Shown here in pieces: positions 44,950 through 57,294 of a stretch of 64,000 nt of DNA. The stretch lies in contig QJPP01001408.1 of assembly GCA_003996215.1 (NCBI GenBank), positions 1 through 64,000 on the forward strand. Direction: 5' to 3'. Both the position numbers and the translations under genes were made by a program. Every line of letters begins with the position of its first letter. Positions within the stretch are counted from its first letter, which is position 1. Source of the DNA: Jaltomata sinuosa. Its lineage: Eukaryota; Streptophyta; Magnoliopsida; Solanales; Solanaceae. The notes below the pieces were generated by a model. The model made no database searches and was not told where the DNA came from. It worked only from the letters and a program-made list of their open reading frames with translations.

Positions 44950-45032
44950 AAATATAAAAATGTGTCATTCTTTTTAGGACTGACTAAAAAGAAAAGTGTG
45001 TCATCGAAACTGGGACAGAGGGATGGAGTAAT
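44950..45032. mobile_element. Stowaway-like MITE terminal fragment
   Basis: Ends gggacagagggatggagta, close to the complement of the Stowaway terminal repeat (tactccctccgtccc) including the TA target, preceded by tgtcattctttttaggactgac. The opposite terminus was not found upstream. Confidence 0.5.
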
Positions 45033-45431
45033 ACAAACCCATACACCTAACTAAGCATGTAAGGTATTGACCAGTTTAGTCAAACTATGAAAGAGTTAAG
45101 TTGCGCAGTTTAGTTGGTTGGCTCCTATTCATCTAAAACTAATAAAGCTAGATATCAAAACTAAATGCTCATTCTAATATGATTTATTATAAAAACTAAT
45201 TTAAGCACCTAAGTAGAAGCACAAATATCTACAAGCATAACCCTCCCAACTGTCCAAACAAACTTATTCTTAAGTTTAAGAGATCATGTGATGACTCAAA
45301 CAAAACAAACAAAAAAGAATTAGACTGAACTGAAAGACACACCAAGTCTGAACTAATTTAATTTCTCAAGTGTGAGGACATTAACACCTCTATACTAGTT
45401 TGAGACACAAGCAAAATACAACCAACTTCCA

Positions 45432-45433
<2 letters not shown>

Positions 45434-45473
<40 letters not shown>
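45434..45473. repeat. (AT)20 microsatellite
   Basis: Uninterrupted AT dinucleotide run of about 40 bp. Confidence 0.97.
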
Positions 45474-45475
<2 letters not shown>

Positions 45476-46439
45476 GGACTAACTTTCAGATTTTTAGGCT
45501 AAATTGGAGTGAGCAAACAGAGTACTTTAGACAGGAGTTTTCAAGAACTATAACACAATAGCTAGATAGCTCAAACATGGTTACAAACTTGACAAGATGG
45601 GCCTACTGTCCATTTATAGACTTATCTTCTTTGTTAAATGAGATGAGAAACACAACATGAATATGTTCATAACAGTTTCTAAATTTTGGCCAAATCACTA
45701 AACTTAATATTTTAGCATAAAAGAGAGCTTTAAACAAGAAGTTCATCAAGCAAAAATGAAGGTAATTTGCATAGAAGCTTTAATTTTATGGAGAAACAAT
45801 ATTACTATATATTATTTTCCTATAGCTTAGATGATTATCAGCTGACTGTTGATATATGCAGTAGCTGATATAAACTTAAAATATGCTATCAAATTTCACT
45901 TGATTCAACACCCCCTTAACCAAAAACAATCTAAAAAATGGGCAAGTCTAATCCTTTTCTACATCAAAGTTGTCTAAGTTCTTACAAACCAGCTGCTCTT
46001 CCTAATCTCTCTTAGAATCTATACTCCTATGTACCAGTGTCAAATTGGACAATTAGAAGCATGAGGGATTATGGGAAAGGATTTAAGTTTAGTATCGTAT
46101 ATTAACTTTGTTACTCACCATGTTTAAATTTATTTGTTTGGTTTTGACGTGACACGAAGTTTAAAAAAATAAAGAAGACTTTTGAATCTTGTATTTTTCT
46201 TTAACAGAGCTGACACATACAAACATTTCTTATAACTATAAGAGGCAAAAATTTACATTATCTATCAGAAACTTAGTCTAACAGTTTATTATTTGCTTGT
46301 AACCTAATGGTCGAATAAGTTTCGTTAAGTATTGCATTACAATTTGTGTATTATTTTGATGCATGATTATATCTTATGCCAGTATTTTGTCAATCCTTGC
46401 ATTTTTAATGACTATTGCTTTCATTATTTTTGTGAAGGT

Positions 46440-48240
46440 AACTTTTATGAAAAAGATGAAATTAAGAATGGTAGAGGAAAATACAAATCTCTAGATGTGG
46501 AATAGAAAATTAAGTATGGTAGTAAATTTTCCATTATCATTCCGGATAACATTGAGAGAGCTGTAGATCTAGGTTCTAGGGATTTTGTTAACCATTATGA
46601 CTTGATTATGTGGAGCACAATCTCATTAAGAGATGATGATTGGAATGAAATAATTGCGAAATACGGAGAAGCAATGTGGTGGAAGTTTAAGACAATAGTT
46701 TACTTTCAATGTCATATTGAATTTATTATATCATACATTTTTTTATTTTTAATAGTTTACATATTTGTTTTGGGGTAAATTTGAAGCTAGAGATAAGCGA
46801 GAACATATGGTGCAAGCTCTTGTGGTCATGAATATGCAAAGACTTTTTGAGATCCCAGAAGACTCGATTGCACCATGACTACTCTAAGCATACTACTGAT
46901 AAAGAGAGACTGTCTCATAGGCCAGATAAATAAGCCTGAGGATTGGGTATTTCTAGTAGGACATTTTGGGGGTGAAAAATTTAAGGTAACTTGATAACAA
47001 AAGGACATGATATGTTACTATTTAAATAGTAGTTCTTATGTATTTATTTATTTCTGAGGCTGTGAGTGATAGGAACAAAATAAATAAGGGAAAGCAGATA
47101 ACTAACCACTCATGCGGTTCAAAGTCATTTGCAGAAGTGGAGGAATCAATGGTAAATACATTTACTAGAATTGTTATATAGTTATTTATCATTTATTTAT
47201 GTCATATTAAGTGCTTATAATATATTTCTTTATTATAATATATCATAGAGAAATCCTGATAGTGGAGAAAAGGCAATACCAGATCGAGTTTGGAGGCTCC
47301 AACATACTTGTAAGAATAACGAAGGAGAGATACACAATCACAATAAATTCATGTAATTTCTTACTATCATTATTTTACTAGTTTACTATTGCGACTTGTT
47401 ATCTGCTCTTCAACTGTTGTGACTCTTGAAGGTAAATTATTTGTTGTTGTTGTTGCTTTTTCTCATCTCTTCATCTTCTTATCATTTCATCTTTGTTTGT
47501 TTTATTATTTTTTCTTCTCTTAATATTTTCTCTGTGAGATACAATATGAGATTTTTCCTCTCGAAATTAAAATATGTTATTTTAAATAGATCATATGTCA
47601 GAATATTTTAATTTTTAACAGCTAATACTTCAGATCTTGCTTCCTTCAAGTAATGTTGAAAATTACTTTTTTTACTAGTTGCTATTATAGAAACTAGCTT
47701 CCTTTTGCTCTCCAAAACACTCAATTTTTCCTATTTTATATTATAAAGTGTCATTGCATAATTACAGGTCCAACTTCAAGAACTTGTGACACAATAATAA
47801 TCTGAAGAAAATGCTCACCCAATGAATCAAGATGAGAATTTAGCTACTATACTAGGAGAACGATCTGGATATGTTTGTGGAAAAGGTTATGGGAAGAGGC
47901 CTACAAAAAGTATCATATGCAATTGGTAGACTTAGAGGCGAGTATGTCTTCTGCTATGGATGCTATGAGGCAAGAAATGTAAGCAAAAATGGATAGAAAA
48001 ATACAAGAAGAATGTAAACAAATGACTGCCAATTTGCAAAGTAAGTTGAAAGAACAAATGGATGCTGAGTTGCAAGGTAAACTAGAAGAGGAGCATGCAC
48101 GCATGAAGTTACAAGTCAAAAAAACAATTAAAGACCGGATGGCTGCATTGATAAGCGCAATGCAAAAGGTAGACTTTAAATTATGCTTCTATTTTGTGAT
48201 TTCGTGTGACGGGGAAGGAAAAAAGATAATATCTTGATGA
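46440..48240 (+). pseudogene. Second CACTA-2 gene: plant transposase of the Ptta/En/Spm type (exons)
   Basis: Recognised by conserved segments in order: DNIERAVDLGSRDFVNHYD and AKYGEAMWWKF (about 46540-46695); KREHMVQALVVMN-like and HHDYSKHTTDKERLSHRPDK (46790-46930); SDRNKINKGKQITNHSCGSK (47066-47130) with AEVEESM; then the NPDSGEKAIPDRVWRLQHT segment (47249-47352), ATILGERSGYVCGKGYG (47845-47905) and a coiled-coil C-terminus rich in Lys, Glu and Gln (47989-48170). Splice sites fit: donor at 46985, acceptor at 47059, exon 47060-47151, exon 47249-47352, exon from 47768. Stops and shifts show decay. Proteins of this type accompany TNP2 and are thought to bind subterminal repeats. Confidence 0.85.
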
Positions 48241-48889
48241 TTTTTGAAGAATTTTAAAGCATTGAATATAGAATTTTCCTGGGGAAAGAAAAAAGATATG
48301 TCTTTTGCAAATTCTTACAAATAAAAGAGATATCAAATTTTAACAAGTTTATACTTTCGCATTGTTATGTTTCTGTATTCATGTTTAGTTAAATGTTGTA
48401 TGAATTAAAATTAATGCTATACTTGTTCTCTACTGGTTGAACTATTATTTGAATGTAGTCATGGTTCCTCATTTAATAATTTTTTGTGAAAATCTTTATT
48501 GATCTATTGTAGACATACATATATTAATGATGCTCATTTATTTAACCAACAAGGACTAATTACTTGAAGAACGAGGAAATGAAGTTGCTCAAGGTGTAGC
48601 TTGAAGATATTTTAATATTTTTTCGTTTATGGTAGAAACTATTAGAGTTTTCTGAAGATATTATATTTTTTGTGTCCTGCAATGACTATTGTATTGGCTA
48701 CCATTATTGCGTAGAATAGTTTTCACCAAAAGATTCTATATAATTCTATTTTGAGAAATGTTTATTTTTCTGAATGTTAACAAGTTGTATTTTTTTCTGG
48801 GCACTAATACAAATATTTATAGTTATATATTAATTATTTTCAAATTGAAAAATTCTTTTGTGGTGGTATAATATTAGATGTTGCAAAAA
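48241..48889 (+). other. 3' flank of the second CACTA-2 gene
   Basis: AT-rich, no open frame of interest; fits 3' untranslated sequence leading to the subterminal repeats. Confidence 0.5.
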
Positions 48890-49023
48890 TAAGAGTTTAT
48901 GCGATGATATTTTGGTGCCACAAAAACTAGAGTTTATATGGTGATGTTTCGGTGCCACAAAAACTATAGTTTAGGTGGTCACCACTTGTCGCCACTAAAA
49001 TAAATTTTTAGTGGCAACATTGT
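48890..49023 (+). repeat. CACTA-2 subterminal repeats, inner block
   Basis: Three ggtgccacaaaaac/tcgccactaaaa words and gtggcaacattgt, continuous in style with 60390-60770. Cut by gypsy A3 after ATTGT (49019-49023). Confidence 0.8.
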
Positions 49024-52000
49024 TGTAATAACTCTTCCGGTCATTTCCACTTATAAGTGTTCCTTGTACTGTTAGAGCTTTTCTGTAGTGGCCCCAAGTC
49101 ATTTATGACTTGCTGGGACCGGTGGTTCGGTGCCCTGGCCGTTCGATTAGTCGTTATGATCAATTCCCTGCCTTAGGAGCTGAGTATCAAAATCGTGCGA
49201 TGGTGAATTGCGAACCTAAATTTAAGAATTTTATTAGCATCACGCGTATTTGAAAATATTTTATTTTAAAGTTGAATGTGGTAAAAAGATATATATTTTT
49301 TTTATTATTTATTATTACCTTTTAAAATATTTTAAAGGTCTATGAAAATATTTTTATTATGATATAATTGTGTATGTATTTATTTTATAAGGTTTTTATA
49401 CATTATAATATTTTAACGGAGATAGTAAACTTAGTTATGTTGAAAATTATTATTATAATATAGTAGGTTTTATGGAAATGATTTTCTATTTATTATGATA
49501 TATTCAAAAAGTTAAATATATTTTACCATAAATTTATGCAATACCCGAGTATATGTGTAATGAGATAAAAATTAACCTTGTGGCACCACTCCACCTCACA
49601 CGTGGAAGTGGGGGGGCTAACACAACACATAAGAAATTGGAATGGTGGCAGCATAGTGTCATTTTCATAATGTTAATCTTTAAAGGAATGTAAATTAATC
49701 CATAATTTGTCTACTGTAGGTGACCTATAGATATATATAGGTATATGTGTTCTATCTTCACAACTATGGATTGTATTCCTTGTTAAATCAAAGTCAAGAT
49801 TACGTATGAATTTAGTCTTCACGTTATAGCTTATTCTTTTCTCTTAACACGTAACTAGAATATGATCGATAATTGTTCTTCGTATATTGATATCTTGGGT
49901 TGTGGATGGGTACTAAGCTCGAGAGAATCTTTTTTTAATGCTATCTTTGATCACCGAAACAAAATCGATCATCCACGTCAAGTTATTCAAGCCAAAATTC
50001 AAGTTTGATTTCATTTCGGAGCTTCTCGGAACAGTTCAGGCTTGATCATCATCGTCCTAGCAGCTTGTTATCGGACGACAGGTAGGTTACGGTTTATTTT
50101 CCCTAGACTCCGCATATATAAGATAAAATTGTATTAATGGGCATCCTTGGGTTGGTTTATTAGGTATGTACCACAGACCTCGACCGCTTTATTCATGTCC
50201 GCCTACTTTTGTTCTTCCGATGCTTGTAGCATTTGCCGATATATTTTATTTAGCCTGTGGTCCTGTGAGGCCTTGTTGACTCTGGAACATAGAAGGAGGG
50301 ATTTTGGGAATGTTCGCGAATCCCGGGCATAGAATTATCCTTCTAGGCTGGTTATGCTTGTTGAGTAGCTGTGGGCCTGTGCAGGGTCGATAGGTTGATT
50401 ATGAGCTGCTGGGCAGCTATTGTGTTTGATCATACCATTTTCATGCATATAAAGAGGTTTAATCCATATTTTACTACGGTTTGGGCTTCGGGCCTACAGA
50501 CACTATTTTCTAAACCTTGCATGGCCCCGGAGGCCCATTTTTGATGGAAATAATTTGGAAAATGGTTTGATTTAACTTGTGAATATTCTTGGGCAAAAGA
50601 AAGTAAAATTATGATTTAAATCACCAGTTTTACGATTAACGCTAGACTCGGCAGGGCCGGGGTGCTAGTTGAGTTTTTTTGCTATTTGAGATAATTTTAG
50701 CCTCGGTCGGACCGAGCACTCGAGATGACTTTCTACTGTTTAGACCCGGTTATGCCCGGGCACCCTTGGAGGGTTTTTTTTTGAGATATTTTCCTACTAC
50801 TTTAGTCCTGGACAGGGTCTGGGCATGCATATTCGAGACTGGGTCTCTATCTTGAAACCGGACTTGCTTCCGGATGACATGTTTTGATACTGAGTTTTAG
50901 TATGGGGTCAGGGGCCTCCATGGACCTTGCCTTCTGGGCCTGGGGCTGCGGGCTGCGTGTGCCGGAGGAAGGGTATATGGTGGAGTAGAGGTATACGGGT
51001 AGTGACCTTCCATGGAACCTATCTGCTGGGCCGGATCGGCACCGGAGGAGGTACATACAGAGATACCATTTCACTTGAGATCTTCATGCATCATATCATT
51101 CATTGTTTGAGGCTCCACCCTTGTTTGTTGTTTGTTAATTGTACACTCCGGTAGTATGGGATGCCGGAGGGTTTGTTTTCACTTGTTTGTGTTCCTCGGT
51201 TGTATGGGCGGCCGGTGGACTGTAGGTAGACTCTTGCTATTTACTTACAGAATTGTTCTCTGTTACAGTTAAGTATGAAATTGGTTGCTGCTAGACTTTT
51301 AGCTTCTGGATTTGAGATTGATATGATTAGTTGAGTTTGATTCATGTCTCTGAGCATGTCTATCATTACTCTTTCCCTCTTCTTATACTTGAGGTTACCT
51401 GTATACTGTCCATTTCGTAAACTTATTATGTATACACTGTTATTGCAAGGACCCCAGGTGCGTTATTTCTTACTTTCACCTATGCCTATGGTGTATATAT
51501 TCTGCTTACTAGCCTCACATGTGGTTCTGTTGATTTCCCTCTGGGCTAGTTCCTGTGTACCTTTCGTTGATTTCTATGACTACTTGCTTCTGTTCTGTCT
51601 GTTACTACACTTTTATCTTATATGTGCCCAGTCGGCCTATGATACCTACTGGGTACCTTATGCTTCGCATTTGGTGCTCACCCTACCCCCTGCATCATTT
51701 GGTGCAGATCCTAGCGTGGGCCATTGCCGTTAGATCGCTGTGATTCGTGTTTGGAGATCTGTTGGGGACTACTTCAGACTGAGGGTGAGCTCTTGGCGAT
51801 CGGAGCTTAGCTTTAGTTTATCTTTTGCTTTATGTACTCTATTACCATTCAGAGACATCTGTATATATTGTTTTGGAACGTTTGCACTCCATGTATGTAG
51901 TTTTGGCTCTATACTATGATACCAGATCTTGGGGTTTGGTTAAGTTTCCGCATATGTATATATATACTCCTGTTATCTATTCTCCTCATCTTACTCTCTT

Positions 52001-52135
52001 ACCTTTGCTTATTAAACTATTCTTCTGCTTATTTGTTAGATAGTAGCCCATTACTAACTGTCCTGGGCTACGGGAATTGGTTCACCTACTGGGGGGTTGT
52101 AGGTGCCATCATGACCGAGAAATCGGGTCATGACA
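49024..52135 (+). repeat. 5' LTR of gypsy A3
   Basis: 3112 bp, TGTAATAACTC to TCATGACA. Terminal bases show two changes (GACTC/AACTC and CATGACA) against the 3' LTR. Contains the G-box stem region at 49581-49617 and a TATA-like GATATATATAG at 49730-49740. Confidence 0.95.
49730..49740 (+). promoter_or_regulatory. Candidate TATA box in A3 5' LTR
   Basis: GATATATATAG, ~130 bp after the G-box stem; repeated in the 3' LTR at 58001-58011. Same relative order as in A2. Confidence 0.4.
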
Positions 52136-52138
52136 ACT

Positions 52139-52150
52139 TGGTACCAGAGC
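52139..52150 (+). promoter_or_regulatory. Primer-binding site of gypsy A3 (one mismatch)
   Basis: TGGTACCAGAGC; the T to C change at the sixth base breaks pairing with initiator tRNA-Met that A1 and A2 retain. Confidence 0.85.
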
Positions 52151-52348
52151 CTTAGGTTCACCGGTGTCATCGGTATAGGAGCCAATGTCTAGTAGAGTCC
52201 TGCAGATCGGGGCGGAGAAGTCCGTACTCAATCTTTGGGAGGCTACAGTGACATTTTAGGAAATTTGACTCTTTCATTGCTTCTGTGTCGTGCGTGGAAC
52301 CCTTGGAATTTATGGAAATCTCATTTGTTCCACTTCATTCTTCCGCAG

Positions 52349-53820
52349 ATGGTTCATACGAGATCATCGGCGTCACACGGAGATGAGCCTCCCACTCCAG
52401 CTAAGGGTCGAGGACGCCCTCGAGCAGTGGCACTTGCTAGAGCTGCCAGAGTGGAGGTAGAGCCTGAGCAGCATGTGGATCAGGGGGCAGCCTAGGTACC
52501 ACCAGCTCCAGTACCAGCTCTAGTGCCCACTTCTGTGCCAGCTCCAGCCGCAGCTCAGTCTCCAGATATTCGGGGATTACTATTACAACTTTTGGGTGTG
52601 ATTGGAGAGCGGCCTTCTGAGGTAGCGCAGACATCCGCTCAGGGGGCAACCCAGGGTGCACAGAGCTCAGGTTCGCAGCCTGCTACTATGGCTCCCCCTG
52701 CGGAGGTCATTCCGGTTCCATCTGTTGCACAGCCTCTTGCTCCTCGCCCAGCTATGACAGAGTCAGAGCAGAAGGCGTTGGGTAGGTTTTTGAGGTTAGC
52801 ACCTCCGAGGTTTGCTGGTACTTCTGGACAGGATCCACATGACTTTATTACTACATGTGAGGAGATGTTGCATCATTTGGGTCTGTTGGAGACTCACAGG
52901 GTTGGTTATACTACCTATCAGTTAGAGGGCCCAGCGAAGTTATGGTGGAGGGCTCATGTTGCTTGTAGACCACCATCGTCACCTCCTTTGACCTGGCCTG
53001 AGTTTTATGAGGCCTTTATGGCCAAGTTCCAACCTCAGAGTGATCGTGAGCGTCGCAGGGAGCAGTTTACTCACCTTATGTAGGGGTCTACGACTGTCTC
53101 AGAGTATGAACCCGTTTTCATCAGCTAGCACCGTTTAGAGCTATGATCATTCCTACAGAGGCAGATAGGATTCGCAGATTTGTATGGGGTTTGAGGCCAG
53201 AGATTAGGAAACCAGCTGAGATATTGATCGTCAGTGTTCGGTCATTTCAGGCTATCGTAGACTATGCCCGCACTGTGGAGGACTTACAATGACATGATCA
53301 GGGGTCCAGAGATAAGAGGCCTCGACATCAGGGTGTCTATAGTGGTTCCAGATATGGTGGTAGAGGTCCTGGCCAGTGGAGCCAGTGTTATCAGCCACAG
53401 CAGCACCAGGGTCAGTCCAACCTACCGGTTCAGGCTTCCCTTCAGACTTTCGATAGTACCCAGTTCGAGCAGGGTCAGAGCAGCCATCAGTGCTATGGCG
53501 GCTAGTCTTTGAGGGGTACAGTTTCTGGGGCATCAGGCCATGGTGGTTATACGGGATCTGGGGGTTCATCTCGACCGAGTAGGCTGCCAGGGGCTTGTTT
53601 TACTTGTGGTGTGATTGTTCATTTTACTAGAGATTGCCCTCAGCAGGGTACAGTTCAGTTGGTCGAGCCTTTATGAGCAGTTCAGCCCCTGGCTAGAGGA
53701 GGTGGTCATCAGGGTAGAGGTGGAGCTCCGTGCGGCAGAGCAGGTGGTAGGGATGGCGGTCGGGCAGGTGGAGGTCATCGTCAGTTTTACGCGGTCCCTA
53801 GGATACCAGAGGCAGAGGCC
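52349..53820 (+). pseudogene. gag of gypsy A3
   Basis: ATG at 52349 (MVHTRSSASHG). The frame is kept through the Pro/Ala region and the capsid core (QLEGPAKLWWRAHV, FYEAFMAKFQPQSDRERRREQ) to 53083, apart from TAG at 52493-52495; another TAG is at 53081-53083. Both replace CAG of sister copies. After 53100 indels disrupt it. The knuckle near 53599-53643 reads CFTCGVIVHFTRDC: the CCHC residues are present but a conserved Gly is Val. Confidence 0.9.
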
Positions 53821-54288
53821 TCAGATGCTGTGATTACAGGTATGATTTCTGTGTGCCATCAGTCTGCTATGGCTTTATTTGATCCTGGATCCACTTGTTC
53901 ATATGTATTTGCCTACTTTGTGCCTTGTTTAGGGTTGGCTAGTGAGCCATTATTTGTTCCTGTTTCTGTTTTGACCCCAGTAGGAGATTCTTTAGTAGTG
54001 GATCGGATTGTGAGATCTTGTATGCTATCTATTGGTGATTCAGAGACTTGGGGTGATTTGAAGATTCTTGATATGCTAGATTTTGATGTGATACTGGGCA
54101 TGGACTGGTTATCCCCTCAACGTGTGGTTTTGGATTGTTATGCCAAGACCATTACCATAGCTTTGCCCTTTCTATCCCCGGTTGTGTGGCAGGGTTCTGT
54201 TAGCCATGCACCATCTGGGATCATCTCTTGTCTTCGAGATAGGAAGTTGATTTTCCATGGGTGTTTAGCTTATCTAGCATATGTCTGA
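53821..54288 (+). pseudogene. Aspartic protease of gypsy A3
   Basis: Open frame with ALFDPGSTCSYVF and ILGMDWLS; the most complete protease region of the three A copies. The frame ends at TGA (54286-54288) where A2 has a CGA codon (AYVRDVS). Confidence 0.88.
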
Positions 54289-55640
54289 GATGTTAGTGCT
54301 GACCCTACTTCTCTTGAGTCTGTTCCTGTGGTTAGAGACTTCCTCGATGTGTTTCCTACCGACCTGCCAAGCCTTCCACCTGAGAGAGATATTGGTTTTG
54401 CTATTGAGCTAGAGCCGGGCACCAGGCCCATTTCTATTTCTCCTTACCGTATGGCTCCTGCTGAGTTGAGGGAGCTTAAGGAGAAGCTCCAGGATCTGTT
54501 AGCTAAGGGGTTTATTAGACCTAGTGTGTCACCTTGGGGTGCTCCTGTTCTCTTTGTGAAGAAGAAGGATGGGTCGATGCGCATGTGTATTGATTATCGA
54601 CAGCTGAATAGGGTGACAGTGAAGAATAGGTATCCGATGCCGAGGATTGATGATTTGTTTGACCAGCTTCAGGGTTCAGTCGTGTTTTTGAAGATTGATT
54701 TGAGGTCTGGCTACCATCAGTTGAGGATTAGGGCGGAGGACATCCCTAAGACAGCATTCAGGACACGTTATGGCCATTATGAGTTCCTGGTGATGTCTTT
54801 TGGGTTGACTAATGCCCCCGCAGCCTTTATGAACTTGATGCACAGGGTTCTTGGCCCGTATCTGGACTAATTTGTGATAGTTTTTATAGACGACATCTTG
54901 GTATACTCGCGTAGTAGAGGTGAGCATGAGCAGCACTTGAGGGTTATACTCCAGACTTTGAGAGATCATCAGCTTTATGCCAAGTTCTCAAAGTGCAAGT
55001 TTTGGCTTGAGTCAGTTGCATTCCTAGGGCACGTGGTGTCTAAGGATGGGATTAGGGTTGACACGGGAAAGATTTCTGCGGTTTGTGATTGGCCTAGACC
55101 TACTACTGCTACTGAGGTCCGCAGCTTTATTGGGTTAGCAGGTTACTACAGACGCTTTGTTCAGGGATTTTCTTCCTTAGCAGCACCCTTGACTATGCTG
55201 ACTAGGAAGGATGTCCCATTTCAGTGGTCGGACCAGTGCGAGAATAGCTTCCAGAGGCTTAAGGCCTTATTGACTTCAACTCCAGTTTTGACTTTGCCGG
55301 TTGAGGGTCAGAGCTTCTCCGTGTATTGTGATGCTTCTGGGGTTGGTCTTGGTTGTGTGTTGATGCAGCAGGGTTGAGTAGTAGCATATGCATCGAGGCA
55401 GCTGAAGGTTCAAGAGCACAACTACCCCACTCATGACTTAGAGTTGGCGGCGGTAGTTTTCGCGCTTAAAGATCTGGAGGCATTACCTATATGGGGTTCA
55501 CTGTGAGATCTTCACCGATCACCGTAGTCTTTAGTATATCACGAGTCAGCGAGAGTTGAACTCGAGACAGAGGAGATGGGTCGAGTTACTGAAGGACTAT
55601 GACTTTACTATTCTGTATCATCCTGGGCAAGGCAAACTTG
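54289..55640 (+). pseudogene. Reverse transcriptase and RNase H of gypsy A3
   Basis: RT blocks CIDYRQLN, KIDLRSGYHQ, MSFGLTNAPAAFM and FIDDILVYSRS are complete; a TAA at 54868-54870 separates the palm just before FIDD. The DWPRPTT segment deleted in A2 is present. TGA at 55375-55377 coincides with the same codon as in A2. RNase H is broken by indels near 55470 and 55620. Confidence 0.92.
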
Positions 55641-57284
55641 GTAGCGGATGCCTTGAGTCGGAAGGCAGTGAGTATGGGTAGCCTAGCTTCTCTTTCAGTT
55701 TCAGAGCGACCATTGGCCTTGGACATCCAGTCCTTGGCTAACCATTTGGTTAGGCTTGACTTGTCGGATCCTAGCAGAGTTCTTGCCAGTGTTGAGGTTC
55801 GTTCTTCCTTTGATTGATCAGATTCAGAGCCGTCAGTTTGAGGATCAACAGTTGTGTGACCTTCGTGATCGGTTGTTCAGGGTGAGACTAGTCGGGCTAC
55901 TCTAGATTCAGATGGGGTTTCTGAGGTTTGATAGTCGCCTTTGTGTTTCGAGGATTAGTGATTTGATTCAGTTGATACTTCATGAGGCACATTGTACTAG
56001 ATACTCCATTCACCCTGGCACAACAAAGATGTATAGAGACTTGAGGCAGCTTTACTGGTGGAGTGGTATGAAGCGGGATATAGCGGATTTCGTATCTCGG
56101 TGCTTGAACTGTCAGCATGTTAAGTTCGAGCACATGAGACCTGGTGGTTTGATGCAGCGACTTCCCATTCCTGAGTGAAAGTGGGAAGGGATTACTATGG
56201 ACTTCATTGTTGGTTTGCCTCGGACTTCTCATAGGTTTGATTCCATATGGGTAATTGTTGATAGGCTGACTAAGTCAGAACATTTCTTGCCGGTTTAGAC
56301 TTCTTATGGTGCAGAGAGGTTAGCTCAGATCTACCTTCGTGAGATCGTTCGGTTGCATGGGGTCCCAGCTTCTATCATTTCAGACCGCGGCACTCATTTC
56401 ACATCTCAGTTCTGGAGGGCTATTCAGTGAGATTTGGGTACAGAGGTTCATCTTAGTACCGCTTTCCACCCTCAGATAGATGGCCTGTTCGAGAGGACCA
56501 TTCAGATTCTGGAGGACATCTTCGGGCCTGTGTTCTTGACTTTGGAGGTTCTTGGGATCAGTTTGTTCCCTTGGCAGAGTTTGCTTATAATAACAGCTTC
56601 CATTCGAGTATCGGCATGGCACCTTTTGAGGCTTTGTATGGAAGGCGTTGCAGATCACCGGTAGGTTGGTTTGATGGTTTTAGTTCTAGGCCACAGAGCA
56701 CAGATTTACTTCGAGATTCCTTAGATCAGGTTTGAGCAATTTAGGACAGACTTCGGGCAGCTCAGAGCAGGCAGAAGAGTTATGCTGACCGTAGGCTTCG
56801 TGCCTTGGAGTTTAGTGTCGATGACTTGGTGTTTCTCGGTGTATCGCCCATGAAGGGCGTGATGAGATTTGGTAGGCGGGGCAAGCTTAGCCCCTGGTAC
56901 ATTGGGCCGTTTGAGATTCTTCAGAGGGTTGGTAGCGTTGCCTATCAGTTAGCCTTGCCTCCGTTGTTTTCAGCTATACATCCTGTATTTTATGTTTTGA
57001 TGTTGCGTCGGTATGTCCCAGATGAGTCTCATGTATTGCAGTGGGATTCAGTTCAGTTGGGTGAGGGTTTAGCCTTTGTTGAGGAGCCGGCGACTATTTT
57101 GGCCAGAGATGTCAGGAGATTGAGGTCTCGAGAGATCCCGGTTGTTAAGGTTCAGTGGAGGCACCGTCCAGTCGAGGAGGCTACCTGGGAGACCGAGAGA
57201 GATATGCGGGCTCAGTATCCACAGCTGTTTGAGCCTTCAGGTACCCCCTTGACCTTGACTTTCGAGGACGAAAGTCCTTTTTAG
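55641..57284 (+). pseudogene. Integrase and chromodomain of gypsy A3
   Basis: Zinc region (HEAHCTRYSIHPG ... CLNCQH, 55983-56115), core motifs MDFIVGLPRT, SDRGTHFTSQFW and a damaged TDGQSE (reads IDGLFE), with stops at 56176, 56296 and 56428 and a frameshift near 56520. From 56805 to 57284 the frame is intact: SVDDLVFLGVSP, SPWYIGPFEIL, and the chromodomain (IPVVKVQWRHRPVEEATWE...YPQLF). This is the only uninterrupted chromodomain in the window. Confidence 0.92.
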
Positions 57285-57294
57285 TAGTGGATGA

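Larger units (their letters stand above)
44437..46439 (+). other. CACTA-2 intron or spacer with MITE debris
   Basis: No reliable coding signal. Contents: a Stowaway-like terminus near 44950-45032, an AT microsatellite at 45434-45473, and a block near 46128-46205 (ttttgacgtgacacgaag, aataaagaagacttttgaatc) of the kind common in Solanaceae MITEs. By position it continues the intron that gypsy E entered. Confidence 0.5.

Noticed and set aside
47426..47611. Leu/Phe/Ser-rich 61-residue frame
   Set aside because: Lies in an inferred intron of the second CACTA-2 gene; T-rich composition.
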